From Lachnospiraceae bacterium (GTDB taxonomy: Bacteria; Bacillota; Clostridia; Lachnospirales; Lachnospiraceae): a stretch of 64,000 nt of DNA. The position numbers were made by a program, and so were the translations under genes. Below are positions 8,822 to 17,994 of the stretch, one piece after another. The stretch covers positions 685,212 through 749,211 of the forward strand of contig CABIZF010000001.1 in NCBI GenBank assembly GCA_902363135.1, written 5' to 3'. The notes below the pieces were generated by a model, which did not search any database, was not told the DNA's origin, and was given only the letters and a program-made list of their open reading frames with translations. The first letter of the stretch is position 1. Each line of letters starts with the position of its first letter.

Positions 8822-10996
8822 CTACATCTGACTGTAAAAGATATAGTGCCCGGCTGCGACCTTCTGTGTATTTTTGTCAATGCAGATTTCGGCGTCGACC
8901 GGAGTCGTGATCTCATAGCGCCACTTTCCATCTTCCTGACGCCAGCCGGATTCAACTAGACCGTGCCGGGTCTGAAGGGAAGCGGTAAGCCAGGAAAGTC
9001 TTGCATCCGGAACCGGTGCAAAACGGATAAAGGCATAGCCCGGAGCATCTTCTGCGGTGTGGATGCCTGCGGCTTTCTGATAGACCCAGTCTGCGACAGA
9101 GCCGTATGCATAATGGTTAAAGGAGTTCATATCTGCACTCCAGAAGCCGCCGTTTTCCATAATGCCGTCCCAGTGTTCCCAGATCGTAGTGGCCCCTTTG
9201 GTGACCGGATAGAGCCACGACGGATATTCTTTGCGAAGCAGAAGCGTATAGGCGAGCTCGGCATATCCGTAATCACTGAGCACATGCAGCAGGTACGGTG
9301 TCCCGACGAACCCGGTCTGAAGCTGATTCCCGGCTTTCTTTACCATTTTTGCGAGCTGATCGGCTGCAGATTGCGGATGCTCGGCCAGATGGAAGTGTGC
9401 GGCAAGTACGCATTCACTCTGTGTCCCATAAGTTGGAAATGCAGCGCGGAATGCAGCAATGATTTTTTCATACAAAGCCTCATAGTCTGCCATATCTTTT
9501 CCGAGCACATGTCCTGCTTTGATCAGAAGCTCCGTAGAATGTGCATAAAAAGCGGAAGCGATAAAGTCTTCCCTGGTTGAGCCCTTGTAGCTGCCGGACG
9601 GCGCATCCAGCCCGAGCCAGTCTCCATAATGTGTGCCGCCGGTCCACAGATACGGTGTTTTGGTGGAGCCGGTGATATAGTTGATCCAGCCCTTCATACA
9701 GTCAAACTGATTTTTCAGAATCTGCGGATTACCGTAGGCCAGGTAGACTTCCCACGGGCAGATGACTGCAGCGTCTCCCCATGCAGCGCTGCCATAAGGG
9801 GCCTGCAGAAGATCCGGGATGACATGCCCGACGTAGCCGTCGTCCCGCTGGTCCGCAGCCATGTCTGCGAGCCATTTTGTGAAAAACTGTTCCGCATCAT
9901 AATTCATGCAGGCAGTCCGGACGAAGACCTGTGCGTCTCCAGTCCAGCCAAGCCGTTCATCCCGCTGCGGACAATCGGTCGGTACATCGACAAAATTGCC
10001 CTTCTGTCCCCATATAATATTCGAGAAAAGCCGGTTCAGAAGCGGATCAGAGCAGCTCAGGTGTCCGGTGCGTTTCATTTCCGAGTGAACGACGATGGCA
10101 GTAAAATTCTCCGGCTTTGCAAGTGCCGCTCCACCCGGAAATGCATCGATCCGGATATAACGGAATCCAAAAAAGGTAAAATGCGGATGCCAGGTCTGAC
10201 GTCCGTCACAGCAGGTGTAATGCAGCTTTGCCTTTGCGGCACGATAGTTTTCCGTATAAAAATTTCCGTCACGATCCATGACTTCTGCATGAGAGAGCGC
10301 AATGACATCTCCACACTTTGCATCAACAGAAAGCTCGACATATCCGGTCAGCTCCTGCCCGAAGTCGACGACCGTCTCACCGGCAGGGGTAGTGAAAATA
10401 CCGGATGGAGAAATACGCTCCTGCTCGTGAATCTCCACTCCCTCCTGTGGAATCAGGCTGTCCCATGGTCCTTTCAGCACATGTACCCTGTAGCGGGCTG
10501 CGGAAAAATCTTTTGAGGCATCATATTGTTCGCCGTCGTAAATTTCTGAAAATCGGGTGGCACTTTCTGCAACGCTCCAGGAGGTGTCTGTGCCAATTGT
10601 TTCAGATGTGCCGTCTTCATAGGTGATCTCCAGCTCTGCCAGCAGTCCGGCAGGCCAGCTGCGCAGCCCGTCCTGATAGGACGAGTCGCACCAGCCCGGC
10701 ATCGGGCTCCGGTACCAGCCCTTGCCGACTGCGACAGTGATCGTATTTTGTTCTGCAAGATCGGCTGTGATGTCATAAGACTGATACTGCAGGCGGGAAT
10801 AGTAGCTCGTCCATCCGGGTGCGAGCACAAAGTTTCCGATTCGTTTTCCGTTTAAATGTGCTTCATAGACGCCAAGCGCTGTGATGTGAAGCACTGCCCT
10901 GACCGGTATTTTGGACAGGGAAAACTGCTTCGTATACACCGGCACGATATCCCCCATGTCGTATTCCGGTTGAATCCATACAGCATTCCAGTTCAT
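8822..10996 (-). CDS. Alpha-L-rhamnosidase, GH78
   Basis: A 724-residue glycoside hydrolase that removes terminal alpha-L-rhamnose from plant glycosides or polysaccharides. There is an N-terminal beta-sandwich carbohydrate-binding region (GVYEAHLNGKRIGNFVLAPG, VGKGWYR), then the GH78 catalytic barrel with the family motif VPTDCPQRDERLGWTGDAQ, which holds the proposed acid residues, and a C-terminal beta domain. No signal peptide, so it acts on imported oligosaccharides in the cytoplasm. It is somewhat shorter than many GH78 enzymes of about 900 residues. The start at 10996 is set by a GGAGGAGG site; the frame is open 13 codons further up. Confidence 0.92.
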   Translation of the reverse strand: MNWNAVWIQPEYDMGDIVPVYTKQFSLSKIPVRAVLHITALGVYEAHLNGKRIGNFVLAPGWTSYYSRLQYQSYDITADLAEQNTITVAVGKGWYRSPMPGWCDSSYQDGLRSWPAGLLAELEITYEDGTSETIGTDTSWSVAESATRFSEIYDGEQYDASKDFSAARYRVHVLKGPWDSLIPQEGVEIHEQERISPSGIFTTPAGETVVDFGQELTGYVELSVDAKCGDVIALSHAEVMDRDGNFYTENYRAAKAKLHYTCCDGRQTWHPHFTFFGFRYIRIDAFPGGAALAKPENFTAIVVHSEMKRTGHLSCSDPLLNRLFSNIIWGQKGNFVDVPTDCPQRDERLGWTGDAQVFVRTACMNYDAEQFFTKWLADMAADQRDDGYVGHVIPDLLQAPYGSAAWGDAAVICPWEVYLAYGNPQILKNQFDCMKGWINYITGSTKTPYLWTGGTHYGDWLGLDAPSGSYKGSTREDFIASAFYAHSTELLIKAGHVLGKDMADYEALYEKIIAAFRAAFPTYGTQSECVLAAHFHLAEHPQSAADQLAKMVKKAGNQLQTGFVGTPYLLHVLSDYGYAELAYTLLLRKEYPSWLYPVTKGATTIWEHWDGIMENGGFWSADMNSFNHYAYGSVADWVYQKAAGIHTAEDAPGYAFIRFAPVPDARLSWLTASLQTRHGLVESGWRQEDGKWRYEITTPVDAEICIDKNTQKVAAGHYIFYSQM

Positions 10997-11110
10997 ATAG
11001 AAAATCCTCCTCCGTTTAAGATCGACGGGCTTCATACCGTCTCAGATAAGGAAAACGTATCATAAAATTCAGGAGGCTGCAACTGGAATTTATAGCTCCG
11101 GAAAAACAGG

Positions 11111-11138
11111 TTGAAAAAAAGCAAAGATATGATAAAAT
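11111..11138 (+). promoter_or_regulatory. Promoter for nrdG-dut
   Basis: TTGAAA, 16-base spacer, TAAAAT, ending 40 bases before the nrdG start in the gap between the divergent rhamnosidase and nrdG genes. Confidence 0.6.
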
Positions 11139-11177
11139 AAAGATTCGAGTCAGAGATTTACTATGGGGAGAGCAACG

Positions 11178-11669
11178 ATGAGATATCATAACATAACAAA
11201 AGATGACATGCTGAATGGCGATGGACTGCGCGTCGTACTCTGGGTGTCCGGCTGCAGCCATCATTGTCCGGAGTGCCAGAATCCGGTGACATGGGATCCG
11301 AAGGAAGGACTTTTGTTCGGCGAGAAGGAAAAAGAGGAGCTCTTTACTGAGCTTGCAAAGCCGTATATTTCCGGCATCACATTCAGCGGCGGCGATCCGC
11401 TGCATGCAGCGAATGAGGCTGAGATCCTTGCGCTTGCAAAGGATATCCGCAGCCGTTTTCCGGGAAAGACGATCTGGATGTATACCGGCTACGACTGGGA
11501 ATATGTGAAAACGCGGGAGGTCGCACGCTGGATCGATGTCCTCGTAGACGGCCCATATAAAAAAGATCTGCGTGATACCCAGCTGCACTGGCGAGGAAGC
11601 TCGAACCAGCACGTGATCGAAGTACCGGAGTCACTGGCGAGTGGGAAGATGGTGCTGCACTGCGCATAA
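11178..11669 (+). CDS. nrdG: Anaerobic ribonucleotide reductase-activating protein
   Basis: A 163-residue radical SAM activase that installs the glycyl radical in class III ribonucleotide reductase NrdD. The cluster motif is [17 protein letters not shown] (CxxxCxxC, here CSHHCPEC), followed by FSGGDPL and a YTGYDWE segment typical of NrdG. The start at 11178 follows GGGGAGAG by five bases. nrdD is not in the window, which is unusual because the two are commonly adjacent; dut follows directly, so this small operon handles deoxynucleotide pools. It must act on an NrdD encoded elsewhere. Confidence 0.93.
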   Translation: MRYHNITKDDMLNGDGLRVVLWVSGCSHHCPECQNPVTWDPKEGLLFGEKEKEELFTELAKPYISGITFSGGDPLHAANEAEILALAKDIRSRFPGKTIWMYTGYDWEYVKTREVARWIDVLVDGPYKKDLRDTQLHWRGSSNQHVIEVPESLASGKMVLHCA

Positions 11670-11692
11670 AAATCAGGAGAGGAAATAAAATT

Positions 11693-12127
11693 ATGGAAAC
11701 AATCAAGATACAGTACTTAAATGATGAGGTTAAACGACTGGAATACATCGGCGGCAAATCTGACTGGATTGACTTACGATCCGCAGAGCACGTTGTAATG
11801 AAAAAGGGGGAATTTCACCTGATCCCGCTTGGCGTGGCGATGCAGCTTCCAAAGGGCTATGAGGCTCACATCGTACCGCGCAGCTCTACCTACAAGAACT
11901 TCGGCATCATTCAGGTCAACCATATGGGCGTCGTAGACGAGTCCTACGCCGGACCGAACGACTGGTGGTACATGCCGGCCTACGCACTGCGCGACACCGA
12001 GATTCAGGTCAACGACCGCATCTGCCAGTTCCGTATTATGGAACATCAGCCACAGCTTGTATTTGAGGAGCAGGAGCGCCTTGCTGCACCGGATCGTGGA
12101 GGGATCGGGAGCACGGGAAAGAATTGA
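11693..12127 (+). CDS. dut: dUTP diphosphatase, trimeric type
   Basis: A 144-residue dUTPase that hydrolyses dUTP to dUMP and pyrophosphate, keeping uracil out of DNA and feeding thymidylate synthesis. The five motifs are present: WIDLRSAE (motif 1, modified), [11 protein letters not shown] (2), GVVDESYAG (3, catalytic Asp), [11 protein letters not shown] (4) and the flexible C-terminal GGIGSTGKN (5). A GGAGAGG site precedes the start. It is 23 bases after nrdG. The bases right after the stop codon carry a partial copy of the dispersed intergenic repeat (GGATGCTTATCTGCGTTCAA, 12131-12150), followed by a terminator. Confidence 0.9.
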   Translation: METIKIQYLNDEVKRLEYIGGKSDWIDLRSAEHVVMKKGEFHLIPLGVAMQLPKGYEAHIVPRSSTYKNFGIIQVNHMGVVDESYAGPNDWWYMPAYALRDTEIQVNDRICQFRIMEHQPQLVFEEQERLAAPDRGGIGSTGKN

Positions 12128-12172
12128 TGGGGGATGCTTATCTGCGTTCAAACGAGAAAGAAAATAAGCAAC

Positions 12173-12207
12173 AAAAAAGCAGAGTGGCAGAGACTCTGCT
12201 TTTTTAT
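12173..12207. terminator. Bidirectional terminator between dut and arcC
   Basis: A perfect stem AAAAAGCAGAGT / ACTCTGCTTTTT with an A-run on one side and a T-run on the other, placed between convergent genes. Confidence 0.9.
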
Positions 12208-12222
12208 TGCTGGAAAATTTCT

Positions 12223-13152
12223 TTACGCGGTGATCACGGTGCCTGTCTTTCCACGGTAGGCATCGAGGGCCTTGTCGATGGAAGTGATGACTGCCGAACG
12301 CTCCTCGCGGCGGCAGACGAAGTTGACGGATGCCTCGATTTTCGGGAGCATTTTATTGACGCCGAACTCGTGATTGGCGATATGGGTACGTGCCTCTTCA
12401 GCGGTGATCTGCTTTAAAGCAACTTCCTCCGGTGTACCGTATTTGATGTTGACAAATTCATCGTTTGTGAGAATCATCAGCATATCTGCATCGGTCTGAT
12501 CGGCGAGCAGTCCGCTGACAAGATCCTTTTCAATGACAGCGCTTGCACCCTTTAAAGAGCTGCCCTGCTTTAGCACCGGAATTCCGCCGCCACCACAGGC
12601 GATGACAATCTGTCCGGCTGCTGCAAGTGCGTTGATGGCGTCAATTTCTACGATGTCAAGCGGCTTCGGAGCAGCTACGATCCGGCGGAAGCCTTTCCCC
12701 GGTTCTTCTTTTACATAATTGCCTTTTTTCTCCTCGGCTGCTGCTTCCTCGGCGGTCATGTAACGGCCGATGGTTTTGACCGGGTGGTAGAAGGTCTCGT
12801 CGTATGGATCGACGGTGACCTGAGTGATGACGGTGCTCACCGAACGGTAGACGCCGCGCTTCAAAAGCTCGGTGCGCAGTGCGTTCTGGAGATCATAGCC
12901 GATATAGCCCTGGCTCATCGCGGAGCAGACGGACATCGGCGCGCCGTAGGTCTCATGGAATTTGGCAAATTCATTCATAGCGGTGTGGATCATGCCGACC
13001 TGCGGAGCATTGCTGTGTGTGATAATCAGCTGTGCGCCTTCTTCGACAAGATCAGCCAAAATGGAAGCGGAAGAGCGGACTGCCGTCTGCTGCTCCGGAA
13101 ATGTAGTACCGAGCGCCCGGTGACCGAGTGCAACAACAACTCTCTTTTTCAT
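12223..13152 (-). CDS. arcC: Carbamate kinase, clostridial GHRA variant
   Basis: A 309-residue amino acid kinase-fold enzyme that makes ATP and carbamate from carbamoyl phosphate and ADP. Family segments: CSAMSQGYIGYDLQNALR, ITQVTVDPYDE, VIACGGGGIPV, EKDLVSGLLA and ILTNDEFV. The first nucleotide-binding loop reads VVALGHRALG where E. coli and enterococcal ArcC have ALGGNAL, and HSNAPQVG replaces HGNGPQVG; related clostridial carbamate kinases share the GH-type loop, so this is a subgroup rather than a lesion. No arcA or arcB lies next to it, so carbamoyl phosphate must come from another pathway (for example purine or ureide breakdown). Confidence 0.88.
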   Translation of the reverse strand: MKKRVVVALGHRALGTTFPEQQTAVRSSASILADLVEEGAQLIITHSNAPQVGMIHTAMNEFAKFHETYGAPMSVCSAMSQGYIGYDLQNALRTELLKRGVYRSVSTVITQVTVDPYDETFYHPVKTIGRYMTAEEAAAEEKKGNYVKEEPGKGFRRIVAAPKPLDIVEIDAINALAAAGQIVIACGGGGIPVLKQGSSLKGASAVIEKDLVSGLLADQTDADMLMILTNDEFVNIKYGTPEEVALKQITAEEARTHIANHEFGVNKMLPKIEASVNFVCRREERSAVITSIDKALDAYRGKTGTVITA

Positions 13153-13194
13153 AAGATTGTACCTCTTACTTTCTGTTTATTAGCAACGTGACGG

Positions 13195-13480
13195 TAAAGC
13201 GGACATTCGCAATCCATCCGTGCAGCTCTGCTGACAGGGCCTAGTACATCATACTGCAAATAACTGTACCACATAACTTGCCTGAATTTCCATCTGCGAC
13301 ATCAGAAAAACTTAACGTAGCCCGCTACGCCTGCGTTTTTCTTCTTTGCAGAATGAAAATTTATTCTGCGTTATTAGTCCAGTTAATTTTTGTATGCTGT
13401 ACTAGCTTCGCTACTTGCTCATGAACGCCCCCTTACCTGCCGCTTAGTGCTCCGCGCACTTGAAGCGGGGGAATGCTTAT
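13195..13480. repeat. Dispersed palindromic module cluster 1
   Basis: Fills the gap upstream of arcC and spoIIIAA. Contains the modules GCGGACATTCGCAATCC, GCAGCTCTGCTGACAGGG, GCTTCGCTACTTGCTCATGA and CCGCTTAGTGCTCCGCGC with ACTTGAAGCGGGGGAATGC, all of which recur in other gaps of the window (see findings). No open frame with coding character lies in it. Confidence 0.8.
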
Positions 13481-13583
13481 GCTGAGATCTGTTTTTGTAT
13501 TTTGCTGTCACGTTGAACTGTTAGAACATATTATATTATCGCAGGCTGAAAAATGCAATGAAAATTATCCCTTCTTAAGCATG

Positions 13584-13612
13584 GCATATTCTATCAGGCT
13601 GTCCCATATACT
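13584..13612 (+). promoter_or_regulatory. Sigma-E-type promoter of the spoIIIA operon
   Basis: GCATATT, 14-base spacer, CATATACT. This fits the Bacillus sigma-E consensus (KMATATT-N14-CATACAHT) in all but one position and lies 42 bases before spoIIIAA, the gene known to be transcribed by sigma-E in the mother cell. Confidence 0.78.
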
Positions 13613-13653
13613 GAACTGTAACAAAGTTCAACGGGGGTTGAGGCGGGGATGGT

Positions 13654-14598
13654 ATGGAGCAGCTTTTTATGATATTTCCAGAGCGGATGCGAAAGGCGCT
13701 TTTGCGTGCGGAGCTTTCAATTGAGCGGTTACAGGAGATCCGGCTGCGGGTCGGCAGACCGGTGCTGCTGCGCTATGGCGGGACAGAGTATGGGCTGACA
13801 AAGGACGGGCATCTGACGGATTCCGTTGATTCTGCCGGGATGTGCCCTCTGGAAGAGGAGCTTTCGCAGGTGCTGGAATATGCTTCCGGCTATTCTGTGT
13901 ATGCATTTTATGAAGAGATCCGGCAGGGATTTTTTACGATTGTCGGAGGACACCGTATCGGAGTGGCGGGGAAAGTAGTCATGGACGCTTCCGGTGTACA
14001 GGAAGTGCGGCATATTTCTTTTCTAAATGTGCGGGTGTCACACCAGATCATCGGCTGTGCGGAACCGGTACTGCCGTATCTTCTGCAGGATGGGCTATGC
14101 CATACCTTAATCATTTCTCCGCCGGGCTGCGGAAAAACGACGCTGCTCAGGGACCTGATCCGTATAATCTCCAATGGCAGCAGGCAACTGCCTGGGAAAA
14201 CCGTCGGTGTCGTGGACGAACGCTCGGAGCTGGCGGGGTGTTGCCGGGGTGTGCCGCAGAATGACATTGGAATGCGCACGGATGTGCTGGATGGGTGTCG
14301 GAAGGCGGAGGGGATGCAGATGCTGCTGCGTGCGATGGCGCCGGAGGTGATCGCCGTGGATGAGATCGGAAATGAGAGAGACCGGGATGCGCTGGAGGCA
14401 GCTTTTCACTGTGGATGTAAACTGCTTGCGACGGCTCATGGCAGGTCTCTTTCGGACATAAGGCATCGGCCGCTGATCGGTTATATGGCCGAGCGTGGTA
14501 TGTTCGAGCGGTTTGTCATATTGGGAAAAAAAGCCGGTGTCGGTGCAGTACGGCAGATCCTGGACAGTGCCGGGGCGGTGCTGTATGGTACATGCTAG
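13654..14598 (+). CDS. spoIIIAA: Stage III sporulation protein AA (ATPase)
   Basis: A 314-residue mother-cell ATPase of the SpoIIIAA family, related to secretion ATPases and thought to energise the SpoIIIA-SpoIIQ channel between mother cell and forespore. Walker A is SPPGCGKTTLLRD; a following VGVVDERSELAG and VIAVDEIGNERD segment supplies the Walker B region. N-terminal region LQEIRLRVGRPV is typical. The start has an AGGCGGGG site. Its stop overlaps the spoIIIAB start by seven bases. First gene of an intact eight-gene operon. Confidence 0.95.
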   Translation: MEQLFMIFPERMRKALLRAELSIERLQEIRLRVGRPVLLRYGGTEYGLTKDGHLTDSVDSAGMCPLEEELSQVLEYASGYSVYAFYEEIRQGFFTIVGGHRIGVAGKVVMDASGVQEVRHISFLNVRVSHQIIGCAEPVLPYLLQDGLCHTLIISPPGCGKTTLLRDLIRIISNGSRQLPGKTVGVVDERSELAGCCRGVPQNDIGMRTDVLDGCRKAEGMQMLLRAMAPEVIAVDEIGNERDRDALEAAFHCGCKLLATAHGRSLSDIRHRPLIGYMAERGMFERFVILGKKAGVGAVRQILDSAGAVLYGTC

Positions 14599-15116
14599 CA
14601 CTGCGCGGCATCGGGATGATTTGCATTTTCAGTGCGGCCATCCTGACCGGAAGGGAACTGGAGCTGCGTTTGAAACGGCGCTGGCTCGTGCTTTCAGAGA
14701 TTGCAGGAGGGCTTACGCTTCTGGAAAAGGATATGCTGTGTCACAGAAGTTCTCTGGCGGAAGCATTGCAGACGGTGGCGAAGCGTTGCCGGTCAGAAGC
14801 CGGGCAATTGTTTGCGGCTGCGGGTATCAGAATTTCTGTGACCGGTACAGGCCCGTTTTCTGCAATCTGGGCGCAGTCAGTCAAAGAAAGCGGGCTTGGC
14901 AGGCTTCTTACAGAGATGGAATACGCAGAGCTTCTTGCACTTGCCACAGTATTGTGCAGCGCAGATCCGGGTCAGCAGCGTGTACTATTTCAGCGGTACG
15001 GGGAGCAGTTTCAGGATATGAGCCGGGTCGCACAGGAACAATATCGGGAGAAGGGAGCACTGTACCGGAAACTTGCAGCTGCCGCCGGGGTTTTTCTTGT
15101 GCTGCTTCTGATCTGA
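14592..15116 (+). CDS. spoIIIAB: Stage III sporulation protein AB
   Basis: A 174-residue mother-cell membrane protein with an N-terminal membrane segment, a helical SpoIIIAB domain (related to type II secretion GspF-like proteins) and a C-terminal membrane segment (AAAAGVFLVLLLI). LERRWLVLSEIAGGL-like and EMEYAELLALATVL segments match the family. It is translationally coupled to spoIIIAA and is part of the sigma-E-controlled operon for the feeding channel. Confidence 0.92.
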   Translation: MLALRGIGMICIFSAAILTGRELELRLKRRWLVLSEIAGGLTLLEKDMLCHRSSLAEALQTVAKRCRSEAGQLFAAAGIRISVTGTGPFSAIWAQSVKESGLGRLLTEMEYAELLALATVLCSADPGQQRVLFQRYGEQFQDMSRVAQEQYREKGALYRKLAAAAGVFLVLLLI

Positions 15117-15131
15117 GCAGGAAGGACAGAT

Positions 15132-15326
15132 ATGAGTGTAAACCTGATTTTTAAAATAGCGGCGGTAGGGATCCTTGTCTCCGTGCTCGGACAGATTCTC
15201 AAGCAGAGCGGACGGGAGGAGCATGCGTTTTTGACCGGAATCGCCGGGCTGGTACTGGTACTGTTCTGGCTGCTTCCATATATCAGTCAGCTGTTTGACA
15301 CGGTAAAGTCTCTGTTTGCGCTGTAG
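15132..15326 (+). CDS. spoIIIAC: Stage III sporulation protein AC
   Basis: A 64-residue membrane protein with two hydrophobic helices (LIFKIAAVGILVSVLGQIL and FLTGIAGLVLVLFWLLPYI), the normal size and layout for SpoIIIAC. It assembles with AD and AE as inner components of the SpoIIIA channel. The start has GGAAGGA nearby, 15 bases after spoIIIAB. Confidence 0.94.
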   Translation: MSVNLIFKIAAVGILVSVLGQILKQSGREEHAFLTGIAGLVLVLFWLLPYISQLFDTVKSLFAL

Positions 15327-15335
15327 GAGAGGACT

Positions 15336-15719
15336 ATGAATATGATTCGGATCGCCTGCATCGGCATTGCGGGCGTAGTACTTGCGCTGTTTTTAAAACA
15401 AAGCCGCTCCCCATATGCGGAGCTGATCAGCATGGCAGTCTGCCTGCTGATTCTTTTTTACAGCTTCGGGACGCTTACCGGACTGTTTGAACTGCTTTGG
15501 ACGATGGAACGATCCGTCACAGTTCCGGAGAGCTATATTAGGATTCTGCTGAAAATTACTGGGATTACTTATGTCGCAGATTTTTCGTCACGTATCTGTG
15601 AGGATGCCGGATATAAAGCAATCGCCGGGCAGATCGAAGTGTTTGGCAAGCTGTCTGTGCTGGCAGTCAGTGCACCGATCCTGATTGCGCTTCTGGAGAC
15701 GGTGTCCTCGCTTTTCTGA
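15336..15719 (+). CDS. spoIIIAD: Stage III sporulation protein AD
   Basis: A 127-residue polytopic membrane protein (three or four segments) with the SpoIIIAC/AD-family segment GITYVADFSSRICEDAGY and the end GKLSVLAVSAPILIALLETV. It has the usual length for SpoIIIAD, begins nine bases after spoIIIAC with an AGGAGAGG site, and belongs to the same channel. Confidence 0.94.
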   Translation: MNMIRIACIGIAGVVLALFLKQSRSPYAELISMAVCLLILFYSFGTLTGLFELLWTMERSVTVPESYIRILLKITGITYVADFSSRICEDAGYKAIAGQIEVFGKLSVLAVSAPILIALLETVSSLF

Positions 15720-15765
15720 GCCATATCTTTTGAACCCAACATCGGAAATTTCAAAGGAGTTCCGG

Positions 15766-16920
15766 ATGAGAGCAGGAAAATGGTATTTTGTGACACTGCT
15801 TATGGCCGCTGCTTTCTGGCTGGCAGGCAGTAACTGCACAGCGCAGGAGATGACCGCCGAAGGAACATCTGTCCTGGAGCTTCCGGATTATCTGGAGCTT
15901 TCTGATCTGGAAGAGAAACTGCGTGGTATGACGGATTTTTCGGATCTGTCGTTTTCGGATCTGGTACTGGAGCTTTTGCAGGGAAAATTGCCGTCTGGTA
16001 TTTCCGGACTATGGGGAGAAGTATGGCGGCTTCTGTTTTCTTATCTTGGTGGGCAGAAGCAGCTGGCAGTGCAGATCCTGCTGATCGCGCTGTTTTCAGC
16101 AGTCTGTACCAATTTTATCCGTGTATTTGAGAACAGCCAGATCGCGGATATCAGCTTCTATATGATGTATCTGCTGATTGGAACACTGCTGATTGGCGCA
16201 TTTGCAGAAATGCAAGCGCTGACCGTGAATACCTTAAAAAGCCTGTTTCAGTTTGTGACGCTGCTGCTTCCGGCCTATGTCGTGACGATTGTATTTTCCG
16301 CAGGCAGTGTTTCTGCGCTTGGGTTTTATGAACTGACGCTTCTTTCTGTGCATATTCTTCAGCTGCTTTTCATAAAAATGGTACTGCCACTGATCCAGAT
16401 CTACGTCGTATTTCTCTTTTTTAACCAGCTGACACAGGAAGATTTGTTTTCTCAGGCATCAGAATTTTTAAAAACGCTGCTGGAATGGATCCTAAAGACT
16501 ACGACTGCGATTCTGGTCGGCCTGCAGACAATTCAGTGCCTGGTAGCTCCGGCTGTCGATACGCTGAAAAACTCGACGGCACACCGCATTGTAAAGGCGC
16601 TGCCGGGTGTCGGCGGTCTCATGGATTCAGCGGCAGAGACGATTGCCGGTTCTGCGCTGGTTATCAAAAATGCAGTCGGGGTGGCAGGGATGATCGTGGT
16701 GCTTCTGATTTGCTTACTGCCATTTCTTAAGCTCGGACTCAGTGTACTGTTATTCCGGCTGCTCTGTGCGCTGCTGCAGCCGATCAGTGAAAAGCGAATG
16801 GTGGACTGCATCAGGAGCTTTTCAGACGGAGTGATGCTCCTGATGAAAACAATGCTGGCGGGACTTGCGGTGTTTCTCGTATCACTCGCGATGATCACCG
16901 CGTCCGTGCGGGGAGGATAA
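15766..16920 (+). CDS. spoIIIAE: Stage III sporulation protein AE
   Basis: A 384-residue membrane protein with an N-terminal signal segment, a short extracytoplasmic region and about seven membrane helices (for example KQLAVQILLIALFSAVCTNF, LLPAYVVTIVFSAGSVSAL). The conserved TAHRIVKALPGVGGLMDSAAE region is typical. The start is set at 15766 by AAAGGAGTTCCGG; the open frame reaches 27 codons further up inside spoIIIAD without a site. Part of the channel. Confidence 0.93.
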   Translation: MRAGKWYFVTLLMAAAFWLAGSNCTAQEMTAEGTSVLELPDYLELSDLEEKLRGMTDFSDLSFSDLVLELLQGKLPSGISGLWGEVWRLLFSYLGGQKQLAVQILLIALFSAVCTNFIRVFENSQIADISFYMMYLLIGTLLIGAFAEMQALTVNTLKSLFQFVTLLLPAYVVTIVFSAGSVSALGFYELTLLSVHILQLLFIKMVLPLIQIYVVFLFFNQLTQEDLFSQASEFLKTLLEWILKTTTAILVGLQTIQCLVAPAVDTLKNSTAHRIVKALPGVGGLMDSAAETIAGSALVIKNAVGVAGMIVVLLICLLPFLKLGLSVLLFRLLCALLQPISEKRMVDCIRSFSDGVMLLMKTMLAGLAVFLVSLAMITASVRGG

Positions 16921-16922
16921 GG

Positions 16923-17447
16923 ATGCAGAACTGGATAAAAACTCTTGTGGTGGGCAGTTGCCTGCTTACAATGCTGCTCCATATGATTCCAAATGGAAAA
17001 TTTGTAAAATATGTACGTTTTTACGCCGGACTTATCTTTGTCCTGCTGGCAATGCAGCCGGTTATTCAGCTGTTTTCCGGGGGCACTCTTGAGGAGCTGC
17101 TGCAGTTTGCGCTTCTGCGGGAAGATTCGGCAGAGCTTGCTACTGCAGTGGAGAGTATGAGAGAGCTGAAGGACTCGCAGATCATGGCAGCCTGTCAGAA
17201 GGAGCTGGTCAGCCAGCTGGAGGATCTGTCATGTGCCTGCGGCGCTGATACGGCGCATGTGACGGTCCGGTTTTCGGATTCATCGGAAGGAATAGCGGAT
17301 GCGGTGTCCATTTCTATCAGTATTTTGGGTGGAACAACCGGGCAGTACAGGGACACTGCAGCGGCGATCCGGGAGAAGGCAGAGACATTGTATGGCATTG
17401 CTCCGAAGACGATCCATATCAGCGATGAAGGAGGCGCATGGCTTTGA
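16923..17447 (+). CDS. spoIIIAF: Stage III sporulation protein AF
   Basis: A 174-residue protein with two N-terminal membrane helices (VGSCLLTMLLHMIPNGKFV, FYAGLIFVLLAMQPVIQL) and a soluble C-terminal domain of the SpoIIIAF type, which forms rings in the intermembrane space. Two bases after spoIIIAE and overlapping spoIIIAG by ten. Confidence 0.92.
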   Translation: MQNWIKTLVVGSCLLTMLLHMIPNGKFVKYVRFYAGLIFVLLAMQPVIQLFSGGTLEELLQFALLREDSAELATAVESMRELKDSQIMAACQKELVSQLEDLSCACGADTAHVTVRFSDSSEGIADAVSISISILGGTTGQYRDTAAAIREKAETLYGIAPKTIHISDEGGAWL

Positions 17448-17983
17448 AATGGCTGGAAAAACTCGGAGGAGACAAAAAGGAGCGAATTCTGATTTTATTG
17501 CTTGCGGGGGTGCTGCTGCTTGTAATTGTCATTCCGACCGGGCAGGAAGGGGGTGAGATGACGGAGACGGGCGATTCGGTGCAGGTCGTATCGGATGACA
17601 CCGGAAGGACGAAGGAAGAAGCACTTGAACAGCGACTGGCAGCCGTACTTGCACAGGCGGTCGGGATCGGAAAAGTAGAGGTCATGATTACCCTGAAATC
17701 AGACGGCAGACAGATTGTGGAAAAGGATATGGAGCAGCAGCAGGACATTACTGATACGGAGACACCGGCAGGAAGCAGCAGTCGCCGGGAGACGACGGTA
17801 CTGCAAAAAAATGCAAAGGGTGACGAAAGTCCGTTTGTATCGGATGTCGAAGCGCCCAAGATCGGGGGTGTGCTCGTCCTGGCGCAGGGAATGGACGCGG
17901 CGATGGCGAACGAGATTACAGAGGCGGCGATGGCATTATTTGGAATTGAGGCGCATAAAATCAAAGTAATGAAGATGGAGTAA
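17438..17983 (+). CDS. spoIIIAG: Stage III sporulation protein AG
   Basis: A 181-residue protein with one N-terminal membrane helix (ILILLLAGVLLLVIVIP) and an extracytoplasmic ring-building domain. VEVMITLKSDGRQIVEKD and VEAPKIGGVLVLAQGMD match SpoIIIAG, the 30-mer ring of the feeding tube. Overlaps spoIIIAF. Gln/Glu/Thr-rich loop between the two halves of the domain is typical of the family. Confidence 0.94.
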   Translation: MALKWLEKLGGDKKERILILLLAGVLLLVIVIPTGQEGGEMTETGDSVQVVSDDTGRTKEEALEQRLAAVLAQAVGIGKVEVMITLKSDGRQIVEKDMEQQQDITDTETPAGSSSRRETTVLQKNAKGDESPFVSDVEAPKIGGVLVLAQGMDAAMANEITEAAMALFGIEAHKIKVMKME

Positions 17984-17994
17984 GGAGAGAAAAA

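Noticed and set aside
13473..13724. 83-codon frame before spoIIIAA
   Set aside because: It covers repeat modules and the sigma-E promoter and overlaps the spoIIIAA start in another frame; no ribosome site.
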